Shown here in pieces: positions 8,273 through 17,567 of a stretch of DNA of 64,000 nucleotides. How positions within the stretch are numbered: the stretch's first letter is position 1; each line of letters begins with the position of its first letter. The notes under the pieces were generated by a model. It searched no databases. It was not told where the DNA came from and saw nothing but the letters and a program-made list of their open reading frames with translations. The stretch is from Acidobacteriota bacterium (GTDB lineage Bacteria; Acidobacteriota; Terriglobia; Terriglobales; Acidobacteriaceae). The stretch spans positions 1,116,001 through 1,180,000 of the forward strand of contig JACPYL010000010.1 in assembly GCA_016196065.1 (NCBI GenBank), in the 5' to 3' direction. The translations under genes and the position numbers were made by a program.

Positions 8273-10225
8273 CTACTTCGTAGAAACTAACCGCATCTCG
8301 GGCGACCCGATTTCAGCGTGGGGCTCGCCTTCCAGGCACACCCTGTGCCACATCTCGAGGTTCAGCAAACGCCAGATGCGGTCATAGTTGTCGCGATGCT
8401 TGTCGCGGTGTTCGTCGAACAAGAGGTTGATTGCGTCTCGACGAAAAAATCCACGGTCGAGGCTGCGCGGTTCCAGTAACATCGCGCGAATCGTCTCCAG
8501 CCGCGGCCCTGCAAGCCATCCGCTCCACGGAGTCGGGAATCCGAGTTTGGGGCGATAGATGATCGAGTGCGGGAGAATATCTTCCATGGCCTTCTTCAGG
8601 ATCGTCTTTCCCGCCAGTCCCTTGATCTGCACTTCGCGCGGGATGCGGGTGGCATATTCCACCAGCACATGATCGAGGAAGGGAACCCGGCTCTCGATCG
8701 ACGCTGCCATGCTCATGTTGTCCTGTTTCATAAGCAGTTCGACGAGATAGGTCTTGATATCCGTGTAGAGCAATCGTTGCAGCAGTTCGCCACTCGAATG
8801 CTCCCAATAGCCGAGCACGCTCTTGTAGGCGGTGTTGGGCGCGAATTCGCTCGCAAATTCTTTGGTCAGTAGTTGCGATTGTTCGGTTTCGCCGAAGGCG
8901 GAGAAAAAGTTATCGAAATAGAAAGACGCCCAGGCAGCGCCGTCCTTTGCGAGGAAAGTGTGGTCCAGTTTTCGTCGGACCGTGGCGCCAAAAAGAGATG
9001 AAGTTGCAAGCGTATTGCGAAGGCCACGTCGCAGGCCTGCGGGGACAATGCCGCGGTAGTAGCGATCCATGGCGGCATTTTTCAGTGTGAAAGCATAGCG
9101 GCTATATCCAGCAAGTGTTTCGTCACTGCCTTCGCCGGTGAGAACGACGGTCACTCTTTCACGTGCCAGTTTCGCAACGAAATACAACGACACACTGGAA
9201 GGCCATACGACGGGTTCGTCTTCGTGCCAGATCAGGTGTGGGAGAGAATTAAAGAAGTCCTGTTCAGTAACGACGACTTCGCGGTGTTGCGACTTGATAT
9301 GGTCCGCAACGATTCTCGCAAAAGGTAATTCGCTATACGTTTGTTCACCGTATCCCACCGAGAACGTCTCAATCGGTTCACGACGGGTTTTCGTCATCAA
9401 GGCCGCTACGGCGCTTGAGTCCAAGCCGCCGCTTAGAAAGACTCCCAGCGGCACATCGCTCATCAAGTGACTGCTGACGGCGCCTTCAAGCAGTTCGCGG
9501 TAGTTCTTTACGTAGTGGCTTTCGTCTCGCGACTCATGCGTGGACGATACATCCAGATCCCAGTATTGCCGAATTTTCGGCTGGGCATCCAAGCCGATTT
9601 CCATGGTGTGGCCCGGCATGAGCTTTTCGATGCCAGAGTAGAACGTGTTTTCGCCGGACAGATATCCGAAGGCTAGAAATTCAGGCAGCGCCGTACGGTC
9701 GAACTCCGGACGGATAGTGCCGGGCGCCAACAGGACTTTGATTTCGGAACCAAACAGCAATCGTTGGGGAGTCAGGTGGTAGTAGAGCGGTTTGATGCCC
9801 AGGCGATCGCGCGCGATGAGCAATGTCTTCTTATTGCGATCCCAGATGGCAAAGGCGAACATGCCCCGTAAATGCTGCACGCAATCCGGGCCATATTCTT
9901 CGTAAAGATGAATGATGGTTTCTGTATCGCTATGCGTGCGATAAGAATGTCCACGCGCGACGAGCTGTTCACGCAGTGCGAGGTGATTGTAGATTTCGCC
10001 GTTGAAGACGATCGTCGCCGAGGCCGTTTCGTTTGAGATCGGTTGGTGCCCGGTTGCGAGGTCAACAATACTCAGCCGCCGCATGCCAATGCCGACAGGG
10101 CCGTCCATATGGAAACCGTCGTCGTCCGGTCCGCGGTGCGCCATGATTTGGCACATCGCACGTAAAGCCGCGGGGTCGGCTCGGGTATCTCGTTCGAATT
10201 CAAGAAGGCCAGCGATCCCGCACAT
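8273..10225 (-). CDS. asnB: Asparagine synthase-type amidotransferase (glutamine-hydrolysing), copy 2
   Basis: 650 residues with catalytic Cys2 (MCGIAG), FNGEIYNH and the PP-loop SGGLDSS near 262-269; both glutaminase and synthetase domains are complete. Its ATG follows the TGA of the heparinase-like gene with no bases between, so the two are almost certainly co-translated. It is a clear paralogue of the copy at 4001 but differs along its whole length, so it is not a recent duplicate. A role in amidating a sugar acid of the polymer is inferred from context; asparagine synthesis remains possible. Confidence 0.93.
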   Translation of the reverse strand: MCGIAGLLEFERDTRADPAALRAMCQIMAHRGPDDDGFHMDGPVGIGMRRLSIVDLATGHQPISNETASATIVFNGEIYNHLALREQLVARGHSYRTHSDTETIIHLYEEYGPDCVQHLRGMFAFAIWDRNKKTLLIARDRLGIKPLYYHLTPQRLLFGSEIKVLLAPGTIRPEFDRTALPEFLAFGYLSGENTFYSGIEKLMPGHTMEIGLDAQPKIRQYWDLDVSSTHESRDESHYVKNYRELLEGAVSSHLMSDVPLGVFLSGGLDSSAVAALMTKTRREPIETFSVGYGEQTYSELPFARIVADHIKSQHREVVVTEQDFFNSLPHLIWHEDEPVVWPSSVSLYFVAKLARERVTVVLTGEGSDETLAGYSRYAFTLKNAAMDRYYRGIVPAGLRRGLRNTLATSSLFGATVRRKLDHTFLAKDGAAWASFYFDNFFSAFGETEQSQLLTKEFASEFAPNTAYKSVLGYWEHSSGELLQRLLYTDIKTYLVELLMKQDNMSMAASIESRVPFLDHVLVEYATRIPREVQIKGLAGKTILKKAMEDILPHSIIYRPKLGFPTPWSGWLAGPRLETIRAMLLEPRSLDRGFFRRDAINLLFDEHRDKHRDNYDRIWRLLNLEMWHRVCLEGEPHAEIGSPEMRLVSTK

Positions 10226-12568
10226 TCAGGGTTTCTCCGCGTAGCTCGAGGAAATGTTCGACTCGTCTGACGGCTTTACACTACCCGTCAATTCGTAAAA
10301 GAGTGGTGTGGCTGAAAACTGATCTGGTTCAGCATGCAACAACTGGTCCTGCTTGCGCCACTCGAAAAACGCAGATGGTCCCGGGGCCTTGAGCAATTCC
10401 TGGCCCTGCCACCCGACATAGGTTCCACCGACCACCACAAGATGAGCCAGTTTTTCCGATGAGATCCGGCAATAGAGGAATTCGGCGTCCGAAAACCACG
10501 GACCGCAATTCCATGGGCGTTTATCAAGTGCGAAGAAGAAGCCATGATTTGCTTCTCCTTCGGTCATTTCGTAAACCTGCACCGCTGACTGGCGCATGCT
10601 GACCAGATGGCAGTCTTCCCGCGCCGCGCCAGCGTGAGTGCGCAGGCATGTGGCGACTTCCGCAGGCAGGCGCAAGCGAGAATACGCGCGCACCAGGGGC
10701 ACTGATTCATATTTCCCATATGCCGGCGAGATAAGTCCTCGCGTTATTTCCATCTGCCAGGATGTTTCTTGAGGCACGATCAGATCAAGCCCGGTACGTA
10801 CCGTCCCGTCCTTGCGCGAATCCGAAATCGTAATCCTGTCTGTTCCAGAGGCACGAGCGTCCAAGCCGGGAGCAACGTGCCACAAGATTTCCAGATCGTG
10901 CTCTTGCTGGCCGAGCGCCAGGTCGCGAACCAGGGTGGGTCCTCCCTTGATCTTGACGATATAGCGGCAATGCGTCACGGGATCAGCCAGGCGAGCATAC
11001 CCTTCGTGGCTACCCGCGAAGTAACTGAAAGTCTTTCCATCTGTCCATCGATCGAGGCGCGTCTCAGGAATGGCTGTCCAAGCGAACGGGCCCTCGGGTT
11101 GGGCCTGATCCACTCCATCCACGCGCATCGTGTTGTGCGCGGCGGTTTGACGGAATGCGTTACGGTCTGCGATGTCGGCCGAAATGTAAACGCCACTGCC
11201 CGCATCGACCAGCCAGCGGCGGCCATTCATCGTAAGCCGCATGCTGAGTGCATCGGCATGGCCGTGTCCGGAACGGCCAACCCCTTGCGGACCCGCATCG
11301 ACGACGATTTCCTGCGCAAACGGTTGTGCATCTCCGAGGATATAGACGCCGCCGTCGCGAAATGCAGCCGAGACCGGAGCCTGCGCGCCTCGATGGATGC
11401 CGAGGCCGTCAACCGCTTCCTGTCCGAATAACCAGATGGACTCTTCTGTCAGACTGGCAGCCGAGAGGTTTTGATCGCGGTAGAGCAAAGATCCGATCGC
11501 CAAAGGATCGGTCATATACTCGGTACGATTGCGGCGAGAATCGAACAACCTGCCGCCATCGTCGTCCCCGAACCCTTCCGGCGGACCGGCTTGCGAAAGA
11601 GCTTGAACGACGGCAAGCATCTTGCCCAGGGTCGAGTCGTATTGCGCAGGGATGTCGATTCCGTTCCTCGACGCAAGTATGCGTGCATACAGGAAAAAGT
11701 CCGCCGCATAGACGTGATAGTGCAGTGACTGCTCGAAGTACACGCCATCCGCACGAACCTGCCGCTGCGCTTCCTCCTGCGAAATCTTCCACCCGCTGCG
11801 TTGCCAACGCGATGCCACCGCAATCTGGGGATAGAGTGTTCCGAGGAAAAATAACGCCACTGCTTCGCCGATGAGATGCGTGTTCGGCGAGAAATATGTC
11901 GATAGATAGCGTTCGATATAGCGTCCGTGCAACGCGAGCGCGGGAAGCAACTCAGCATGAAACTCCGCGTGACCCGGAGCCCCTGCCAACATGGCGTCCA
12001 CCCAGATCCACGACAGGGCTCGGAACGCCACTTCCAGAGAACTGCCCCAGTTGATGCCGAGTGGGTAGGGATTCGCCTTCATCCAACTGCGCCATTGCAC
12101 GACGATCTCACGGATATATTTTTCGTCGTGACTGAACAGCCATGCCTTTGCCAGTGTGACCAGATGCTGGTGACGATTCAATTCCCATGTAACTTTGTGG
12201 TCGCCGACTACAGCGAAATCAAGAAACGGAATCTTGTACCAGGGATCGAGTGGCGCGCGTTTCTCGTGAACACGATCCAAGTGCCAGTCGATTTCGGCGC
12301 CATAGTCGAGACCTTCGTATCCGAGCAAGTGAAAATGGTGACGTCGGATGTTGTCAGCCTGATGAAGAATTTCCAGCGCTGCCGCGGGCATATGAACCCG
12401 GACCAGGTCCGCACGTTCCTGGGCTCTGCCGGTTGAAAAAAAGAACTCTCCGTGTCGAGACGCCGCCCCAATTTTTATTGCCGGATGCCTGCCGATTCGA
12501 CAGAGGGCAAGTTCGCTGCGCTTATGGATTTCCTGCTCCACGCGCGTGCGAATTTCGTCCCAGCTCAT
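10226..12568 (-). CDS. Heparinase II/III-family protein (uronate polysaccharide lyase-like)
   Basis: About 780 residues from the ATG at 12568 (MSWDEIRTRVEQEI); an upstream TTG-type extension to 12652 lacks family-like sequence. An alpha/alpha-toroid N-terminal half (HLVTLAKAW, NTHLIGEAVALF) is followed by the central GRSGHGHADALSM motif (about 435-447) and a beta-sandwich, as in heparinase II/III and alginate lyases of PL12/15/17/21. No signal peptide is visible, so the site of action is unclear. Such proteins in synthesis loci trim or proof-read uronic-acid polymers. Its pairing with AsnB and the divergent AlgD-like gene fits a uronate polymer. Confidence 0.85.
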   Translation of the reverse strand: MSWDEIRTRVEQEIHKRSELALCRIGRHPAIKIGAASRHGEFFFSTGRAQERADLVRVHMPAAALEILHQADNIRRHHFHLLGYEGLDYGAEIDWHLDRVHEKRAPLDPWYKIPFLDFAVVGDHKVTWELNRHQHLVTLAKAWLFSHDEKYIREIVVQWRSWMKANPYPLGINWGSSLEVAFRALSWIWVDAMLAGAPGHAEFHAELLPALALHGRYIERYLSTYFSPNTHLIGEAVALFFLGTLYPQIAVASRWQRSGWKISQEEAQRQVRADGVYFEQSLHYHVYAADFFLYARILASRNGIDIPAQYDSTLGKMLAVVQALSQAGPPEGFGDDDGGRLFDSRRNRTEYMTDPLAIGSLLYRDQNLSAASLTEESIWLFGQEAVDGLGIHRGAQAPVSAAFRDGGVYILGDAQPFAQEIVVDAGPQGVGRSGHGHADALSMRLTMNGRRWLVDAGSGVYISADIADRNAFRQTAAHNTMRVDGVDQAQPEGPFAWTAIPETRLDRWTDGKTFSYFAGSHEGYARLADPVTHCRYIVKIKGGPTLVRDLALGQQEHDLEILWHVAPGLDARASGTDRITISDSRKDGTVRTGLDLIVPQETSWQMEITRGLISPAYGKYESVPLVRAYSRLRLPAEVATCLRTHAGAAREDCHLVSMRQSAVQVYEMTEGEANHGFFFALDKRPWNCGPWFSDAEFLYCRISSEKLAHLVVVGGTYVGWQGQELLKAPGPSAFFEWRKQDQLLHAEPDQFSATPLFYELTGSVKPSDESNISSSYAEKP

Positions 12569-13001
12569 CTGAGACACTCTCGCCAGCTTGTTTTGCGATC
12601 CCGAGGACACTGGTATCCCTATCTTACAGTTTGGCCGCACGAGGGCTTCCATACCGTGCGTAACCGTAAGGGAAATCAGTCTGGGTATGTCGTTGTCCGA
12701 GCTTGGATGGGGACGCTCGAAGTCGAATTCCTAGGCAAAATTGCCCTCGGATCGTCCCACGTCAGTTCCACGCGATGGAAAAACTTGTCCACTTTTTGCC
12801 CAGCATCCAAAGTAACCGGTGGACATAGAAAAAGTATCGCGCAACTCATGTAGAATCAGTTAGTTAAGGCAGTCATTCGCATCCCTGGATACCCGTTATG
12901 GTGAACTGGTTGCTCTGGTATTGGGTTGGGTTGGTATAGTTCAGAAGTCCAATTTCATCGAGATTTCAACGCCATCGGGCGAAATTGTGAGGAGAGAACG
13001 A
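12569..13001. other. Divergent intergenic region, lyase/asnB versus algD-like gene
   Basis: About 430 bases between divergent starts, with no convincing gene. It should hold promoters for both directions. A TAGAAT at 12852-12857 is a possible -10 for the plus gene, but no convincing -35 goes with it. GGTATTGGGTTGGGTTGG near 12916-12933 is a short direct GGTTG repeat of unknown meaning. A GAGGAGAG ribosome site lies just before the ATG at 13002. Confidence 0.4.
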
Positions 13002-14327
13002 ATGGGTTTGTCTGTCAGTATTTTCGGGTTGGGATACGTAGGGTCGGTCTCGGCCGCTTGCTTCGCCTCAATGGGCCACAAGGTCATCGGAGTAGACGTG
13101 AGCCGCGCCAAAGTCGACATGCTGGGCTCAGGGCGCACCCCGATCGTTGAAGCCCGGATGTCGGAACTGGTGGCGGAAGCCCACAAGGCCGGACGCCTGC
13201 AGGCCACCACCGACGCGCTTCATGCCGTCTTGAATTCCGATGTGTCATTCGTCTGCGTGGGAACACCCAGCCTGAAGAACGGCAAACTCGACCTCAGCCA
13301 CATTGAGAACGTTGCCCGGGAGATTGGCGCGGCTATCCGCCAGAAGAAAGCGCCGCACGTGTTCGTGTTGCGCAGTACTGTGTTGGCGGGGACAACCGAA
13401 AGCATAGTCCTTCCGATTCTTGAAGAAGCAAGTGGCAAGAAATGCGGCCGTGACTTCACCGTCTGCTATAACCCCGAGTTCATGCGCGAGGGTAGTGCCG
13501 TTGCCGACTTCCTCAACCCGCCGTACACCATTCTCGGCGCGAGCGACACTAATCATCTGGCGCCACTGCGCGAGCTCTACAAAGACACGCCCGGCACTCT
13601 GTATGAAACCTCGATCCCGGTTGCGGAGATGGTCAAGTATTTTTCGAATTGCTATCACGCGCTGAAGGTTGGTTTTGCGAACGAGATGGGCACGATGTGT
13701 AAGCATCTTGGCGTGGATGCGCAAACCGTGACGAAGATTTTCACATCCGATACCAAGTTGAATATTTCGCCGGCATACCTGTCGCCGGGCTTTGCGTTCG
13801 GAGGCTCCTGCCTACCCAAGGATCTGCGCGCGATCACCTACAAGGCGAAGGAACTCGATCTGAAACTGCCATTGCTCGAATCGCTCATGCCGAGCAATGC
13901 AGAGCATGTTGACCGCGCTGTTGAAATGGTGCTGGATACCGGCAAGAAAAAGATCGCGCAACTTGGACTGAGCTTCAAGGCCGGCACCGACGATCTGCGT
14001 GAGAGCCCGCAGGTGCAGTTGATCAAGCGACTGATGGGCGAAGGGCTGGAAGTGCGCATCTGGGACGAAGATGTTTCTCTCGGACGTATCGCGGGCGCCA
14101 ATCGCCAGTACATCGAGGAAGTGATTCCGCACATTGGATCCGTGCTTACGGATGACCTGGAAGGCGTTCTGCGCGGTGCTGAGGTCGTCATCCTGGGAAA
14201 CAAGTCGGCCACCAAAGATCAATTAGCGAAATACCTGAAGCCGGAACAGATCGTGATCGATCTGGTCCACCTTGATCCAGCACGGCGTCCGGTAGGCGCA
14301 AAAACGTACGAAGGAATGTGCTGGTAG
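13002..14327 (+). CDS. algD: GDP-mannose 6-dehydrogenase (AlgD-like)
   Basis: 441 residues from the ATG at 13002, which has GAGGAGAG upstream; the family starts at this point (SIFGLGYVGS, residues 6-15, NAD-binding loop). It is closer to AlgD than to UDP-glucose dehydrogenases: FGGSCLPKD with Cys270 at almost the position of P. aeruginosa AlgD Cys268, GLSFKAGTDDLRESP, and the C-terminal EGMCW (AlgD ends EGICW). It would oxidise GDP-mannose to GDP-mannuronate with two NAD+ in the cytosol and so supply a uronic acid to the polymer. A UDP-sugar substrate is less likely but not excluded. Confidence 0.85.
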   Translation: MGLSVSIFGLGYVGSVSAACFASMGHKVIGVDVSRAKVDMLGSGRTPIVEARMSELVAEAHKAGRLQATTDALHAVLNSDVSFVCVGTPSLKNGKLDLSHIENVAREIGAAIRQKKAPHVFVLRSTVLAGTTESIVLPILEEASGKKCGRDFTVCYNPEFMREGSAVADFLNPPYTILGASDTNHLAPLRELYKDTPGTLYETSIPVAEMVKYFSNCYHALKVGFANEMGTMCKHLGVDAQTVTKIFTSDTKLNISPAYLSPGFAFGGSCLPKDLRAITYKAKELDLKLPLLESLMPSNAEHVDRAVEMVLDTGKKKIAQLGLSFKAGTDDLRESPQVQLIKRLMGEGLEVRIWDEDVSLGRIAGANRQYIEEVIPHIGSVLTDDLEGVLRGAEVVILGNKSATKDQLAKYLKPEQIVIDLVHLDPARRPVGAKTYEGMCW

Positions 14328-14346
14328 CCGGGAGCGCTGCCTAGAG

Positions 14347-15375
14347 ATGAAGCTTCACGCCATCGATTTCCAGGCAGCCGACTGGAAGCATCTGGATAGC
14401 TTCGCAGACCGTACCGTGTTTCAAACGCGGGCATGGCTGCAATTTGTGCGCGAGTCGCAGAATGCAACCCCGGTATTGGCCGAACTGCGCGAGGGGAGTG
14501 ATGTACTCGGATACTTCACGGGGCTAACCGTTTCGAAGTTTGGCCTCAAGGTACTCGGAGGTTCGTTTCCGGGGTGGACCACCCCTTACATTGGTTTCAA
14601 TCTCAATCCCGGTGTTTCTCGTCGCAGCGCGCTCGAAGCCTTGGAAAAATTTGCGTGGGACGACCTGAAATGCCTGCACATGGAAATTTCAGACGCCCAC
14701 TTCACCTTTGAAGACGCCGAAGGGCTCGGCTTCAATGCTGAATTCTACGGTTCCTACCGCACCGATCTGACCAAGTCCGAAGATGAACTGTTCAACAGCA
14801 TGGACAGCGCCTGCCGTCGCTGCGTTCGCAAAGCAGAAAAAAGCGGCGTCAAGATCGAAGAGGCCCACGATCTCGGGTTTGCAGACGAATATTACGAGCA
14901 GTTGAAAGATGTCTTTGCGAAACAGAGCCTGGTGCCGACCTACACCGTTGACCGTGTGCGAGCGTTGGTCCGAAACGTGGAACCGAGTGGCAACGTCTTG
15001 TTGATCCGGGCACGCGATCCAGAGGGGAAGTGCATCGCGACCGGAATTTATCCGGGCTTTAACAAGATCGCCGAGTTCTGGGGAAACGCGAGCTTTCGCG
15101 CTTATCAGAATTTTCGTCCCAATGAGGCGTGTCACTGGTATGCGTTGCGCTATTGGAAACAGCGTGGCGTCACCATTTTCGATTGGGGCGGCGAGGGAGT
15201 CTACAAAGAGAAATACGGCTGCACTCCTTACCGCGTGCCCTGGTTTACGAAATCGCGCTATCAAATTGTGGGAACGCTGCGCAACGAAGCCCGTAACATG
15301 TTTGCGCGTAAGCAGAAATTGTTGGGATGGCTGCAGGGGAGTCGAACGAGCGCAGAACGTCCGGCCGACGACTAG
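14347..15375 (+). CDS. FemAB-like / GNAT-fold acyltransferase of the polysaccharide locus
   Basis: 342 residues, soluble. FQTRAWLQFV near the N terminus, a basic SACRRCVRKAEKSG segment and the C-terminal FDWGGEGVYKEKYG motif are typical of FemAB-like double-GNAT proteins found beside exosortase/EPS genes. These proteins probably transfer an acyl or aminoacyl group to a sugar nucleotide or lipid-linked sugar. It follows the AlgD-like gene by 19 bases. Its TAG overlaps, through a shared CTAG, the stop of the convergent sulfotransferase. Substrate unknown. Confidence 0.75.
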   Translation: MKLHAIDFQAADWKHLDSFADRTVFQTRAWLQFVRESQNATPVLAELREGSDVLGYFTGLTVSKFGLKVLGGSFPGWTTPYIGFNLNPGVSRRSALEALEKFAWDDLKCLHMEISDAHFTFEDAEGLGFNAEFYGSYRTDLTKSEDELFNSMDSACRRCVRKAEKSGVKIEEAHDLGFADEYYEQLKDVFAKQSLVPTYTVDRVRALVRNVEPSGNVLLIRARDPEGKCIATGIYPGFNKIAEFWGNASFRAYQNFRPNEACHWYALRYWKQRGVTIFDWGGEGVYKEKYGCTPYRVPWFTKSRYQIVGTLRNEARNMFARKQKLLGWLQGSRTSAERPADD

Positions 15376-16427
15376 TTTGTGGGTGGGTCCGAAATGCCCA
15401 TGCGGCCTATATCCGCAGTCTTTTTGAGCGGCGTGTAAGTCTTGAACCACAACTTCACATCAAAATAGATCGGATAGATCAGTCCCATCAGGCTCACAGG
15501 AAAACTGGAGTGTTTCTTGTCTGCAGGTGTAACCAGCGCGTAGCCGGTCTTCTGCAGAGTGTCGCCAATCAAGCCTTCTACTTGGGCGACTTCTTCCGCT
15601 GAGAGCACGGTTTTCCATCGTCCGACAGGGTTGGATTCCTTTTCCTGGCCATCGCCACGAAACGAAGAATTCGGATCGACCATCGATCCTTGTGCATGTT
15701 GTTGAATGCGGTCGTAGTCGAGATCGTGGTCGATGAAGGTACCGATGCGGGCCAGGGTTTCGCGAGGTTGTTCGACGACGTCTTCGTAGTGCACTTCCAT
15801 GTAGTCGGAACCCATGCGGCTTCCGTAGCGCCGACCTTTACTGACAATCCATTTCCAGAAGATGGCTGGTGCCAGCACTCGCCGTTTCCGGTCCCATGAG
15901 AAAGGCTTGATCCAACCAATGCGGTCGAGAGATACCGTTACATCGCGTCCGTCGCGAACGATGTGAACGATCTTTGCGGCCGGAAACAACTTCTTGATCA
16001 GCGGCAGATAGAGCAGGTGCAACGGTGTGCACTCGGCCCAGCGGGTCACGCCCTGCTTCCGAGCAATCGTTTCCATGAGGATGCGGAGAAAATCGCCAGC
16101 GTCATGACACTCTTCAAGAATTCTGGGTTCGATTTCTTCCCGTGTCAGGCCGGAGCGGTAGAAGAGTTTGCTGCGCAGCCAGTGGTCGAGAAGATCACGG
16201 CGATTCCCACGCTCGGCGAGATCTCCAAAGCGCAGGCCGATCAGATTGAACGCGTTACTCTCGGCGTGATAAACCGCGAAGCCTCCCGCTGATAGAAGCG
16301 TGTGATACAGGAGTTTGGTTCCCGATCGCCCGCATCCCAATACAAACACTGGAGGCCTGAAATGCACGTCCGGGGGCCGAGTGGCCTCCGTTGCGGATTT
16401 CTCGAGTGTTCCAGGCGCAGGATTCAT
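15372..16427 (-). CDS. PAPS-dependent sulfotransferase
   Basis: 351 residues. The 5'-phosphosulfate loop is VFVLGCGRSGTKLLY (27-41) and the 3'-phosphate motif HIVRDGRDVTVSL lies near 153-166, as in the sulfotransferase 3/heparan-type group. It would move sulfate from PAPS to a sugar hydroxyl. No signal peptide or membrane segment, so cytosolic. It follows a similar gene by 9 bases; the two share layout (SGGFA, PGDFIRT/AGDFLRI, FIDHDLDY) and probably arose by duplication. The acceptor is unknown; polymer precursor is inferred. Confidence 0.88.
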   Translation of the reverse strand: MNPAPGTLEKSATEATRPPDVHFRPPVFVLGCGRSGTKLLYHTLLSAGGFAVYHAESNAFNLIGLRFGDLAERGNRRDLLDHWLRSKLFYRSGLTREEIEPRILEECHDAGDFLRILMETIARKQGVTRWAECTPLHLLYLPLIKKLFPAAKIVHIVRDGRDVTVSLDRIGWIKPFSWDRKRRVLAPAIFWKWIVSKGRRYGSRMGSDYMEVHYEDVVEQPRETLARIGTFIDHDLDYDRIQQHAQGSMVDPNSSFRGDGQEKESNPVGRWKTVLSAEEVAQVEGLIGDTLQKTGYALVTPADKKHSSFPVSLMGLIYPIYFDVKLWFKTYTPLKKTADIGRMGISDPPTN

Positions 16428-16436
16428 GTCGATGGC

Positions 16437-17480
16437 TCAGGGCCGCGCCGATTGGGCTACGGCGGCTGTTTCGTCTTCCAGTTCGAGAGCGGACGTATCT
16501 GACATACGGCCCACCGAGGTATTCATTTTCAGCCACAGCTTGGTGTTCAAAAAAGTCGGATATACAGCCTGCATCATCGCGCCGCGAATTCCGCCCGACC
16601 GTTGCTCTGCGGGCAAAGACAACTCGTACCCGGTCTGTTCGAGACACTTGCCAACGGCTGCCTCGATTGCGGCGACATCGTGCGGCGATAGTCGCTCTTT
16701 CCATCGGCCCAACGGCTTGAGATCTTCTTTCTTGCCTTCTTCGCGGAAGGAAGAATTAGTCTCTGAAACACGGCCCAGTCCCGCGGTGCGAATTTTTTCG
16801 TAGTCCAGGTCGTGATCGATGAACCCACCGAGCTTTTGCAGAGTCTCCTGCGGCTTGGTGATGAGATCCTCGTAGTGAATCTCGATGTAGTCCGACGGAA
16901 ACCTTGCGCCGTGTTCCCGCCCTTTACGTACCATCCATTCCCAGTACAACGCGGTCGCAACCAGGCTTGGCGTCTGGGCTCGGTCCCACGGGAGCGGGGA
17001 GAATCCACCCATTTTTTTCAGCGACAGTGCGATGTCGCGGCCATCGCGGATGATATGGACAAATAGCGCGTTGGGAATATCGGCTTTCACGCGCTCCATG
17101 TGGAGCACATTGTCCGGATCGTATACGGCCCAGCGCGGCACACCCTGGCTGCGGGCAACGTCATCCATCACGGTGCGGATGAAGTCTCCGGGGTTGCGGC
17201 AGTCGTTGAGAATCTTCGTCGCGAGTGGTTCGGCGTCCAATCCAGTCCGGCGGAAACCCTTGCTGCGCAGCCATGTTGCCACGATCTTCTCGCGGTTCGC
17301 GCGACTCTCCATGGAGCCGTAGAGTGGAACCAGGGTCTTGTAGATCGGCAAATAGCCGCGATAGATCGCGAATCCGCCCGAGGAAAGCAGCATGTCGTAG
17401 AGAAGATTAGTTCCAGAACGATGACATCCCATCACGAAGACGGGACTACGCTCGCGATCGTTGGAATTCGGGGCCGGCAA
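16437..17480 (-). CDS. PAPS-dependent sulfotransferase (TTG start)
   Basis: 347 residues with 5'-PSB loop VFVMGCHRSGTNLLY (14-28) and 3'-PB motif HIIRDGRDIALSL near 139-152. The start is TTG at 17480: an in-frame TAA lies only four codons upstream and the conserved domain begins 13 residues later, so TTG is the furthest possible start; the ribosome site is weak. It leads a two-gene unit with the sulfotransferase at 15372. Probably cytosolic; its target is likely a polysaccharide precursor. Confidence 0.86.
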   Translation of the reverse strand: MPAPNSNDRERSPVFVMGCHRSGTNLLYDMLLSSGGFAIYRGYLPIYKTLVPLYGSMESRANREKIVATWLRSKGFRRTGLDAEPLATKILNDCRNPGDFIRTVMDDVARSQGVPRWAVYDPDNVLHMERVKADIPNALFVHIIRDGRDIALSLKKMGGFSPLPWDRAQTPSLVATALYWEWMVRKGREHGARFPSDYIEIHYEDLITKPQETLQKLGGFIDHDLDYEKIRTAGLGRVSETNSSFREEGKKEDLKPLGRWKERLSPHDVAAIEAAVGKCLEQTGYELSLPAEQRSGGIRGAMMQAVYPTFLNTKLWLKMNTSVGRMSDTSALELEDETAAVAQSARP

Positions 17481-17567
17481 CGTAAGAAAATCTTACCACG
17501 CACTTCCGGCGCGGAAAGCGGATGAGCTGCGGAAGACACTGATTACGAAGGTTACCGCTTGCAAGGC

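Noticed and set aside
12921-13001. Upstream extension of the AlgD-like protein
   Set aside because: The 27 extra residues precede the conserved SIFGLGYVGS start, and the ribosome site fits the ATG at 13002.
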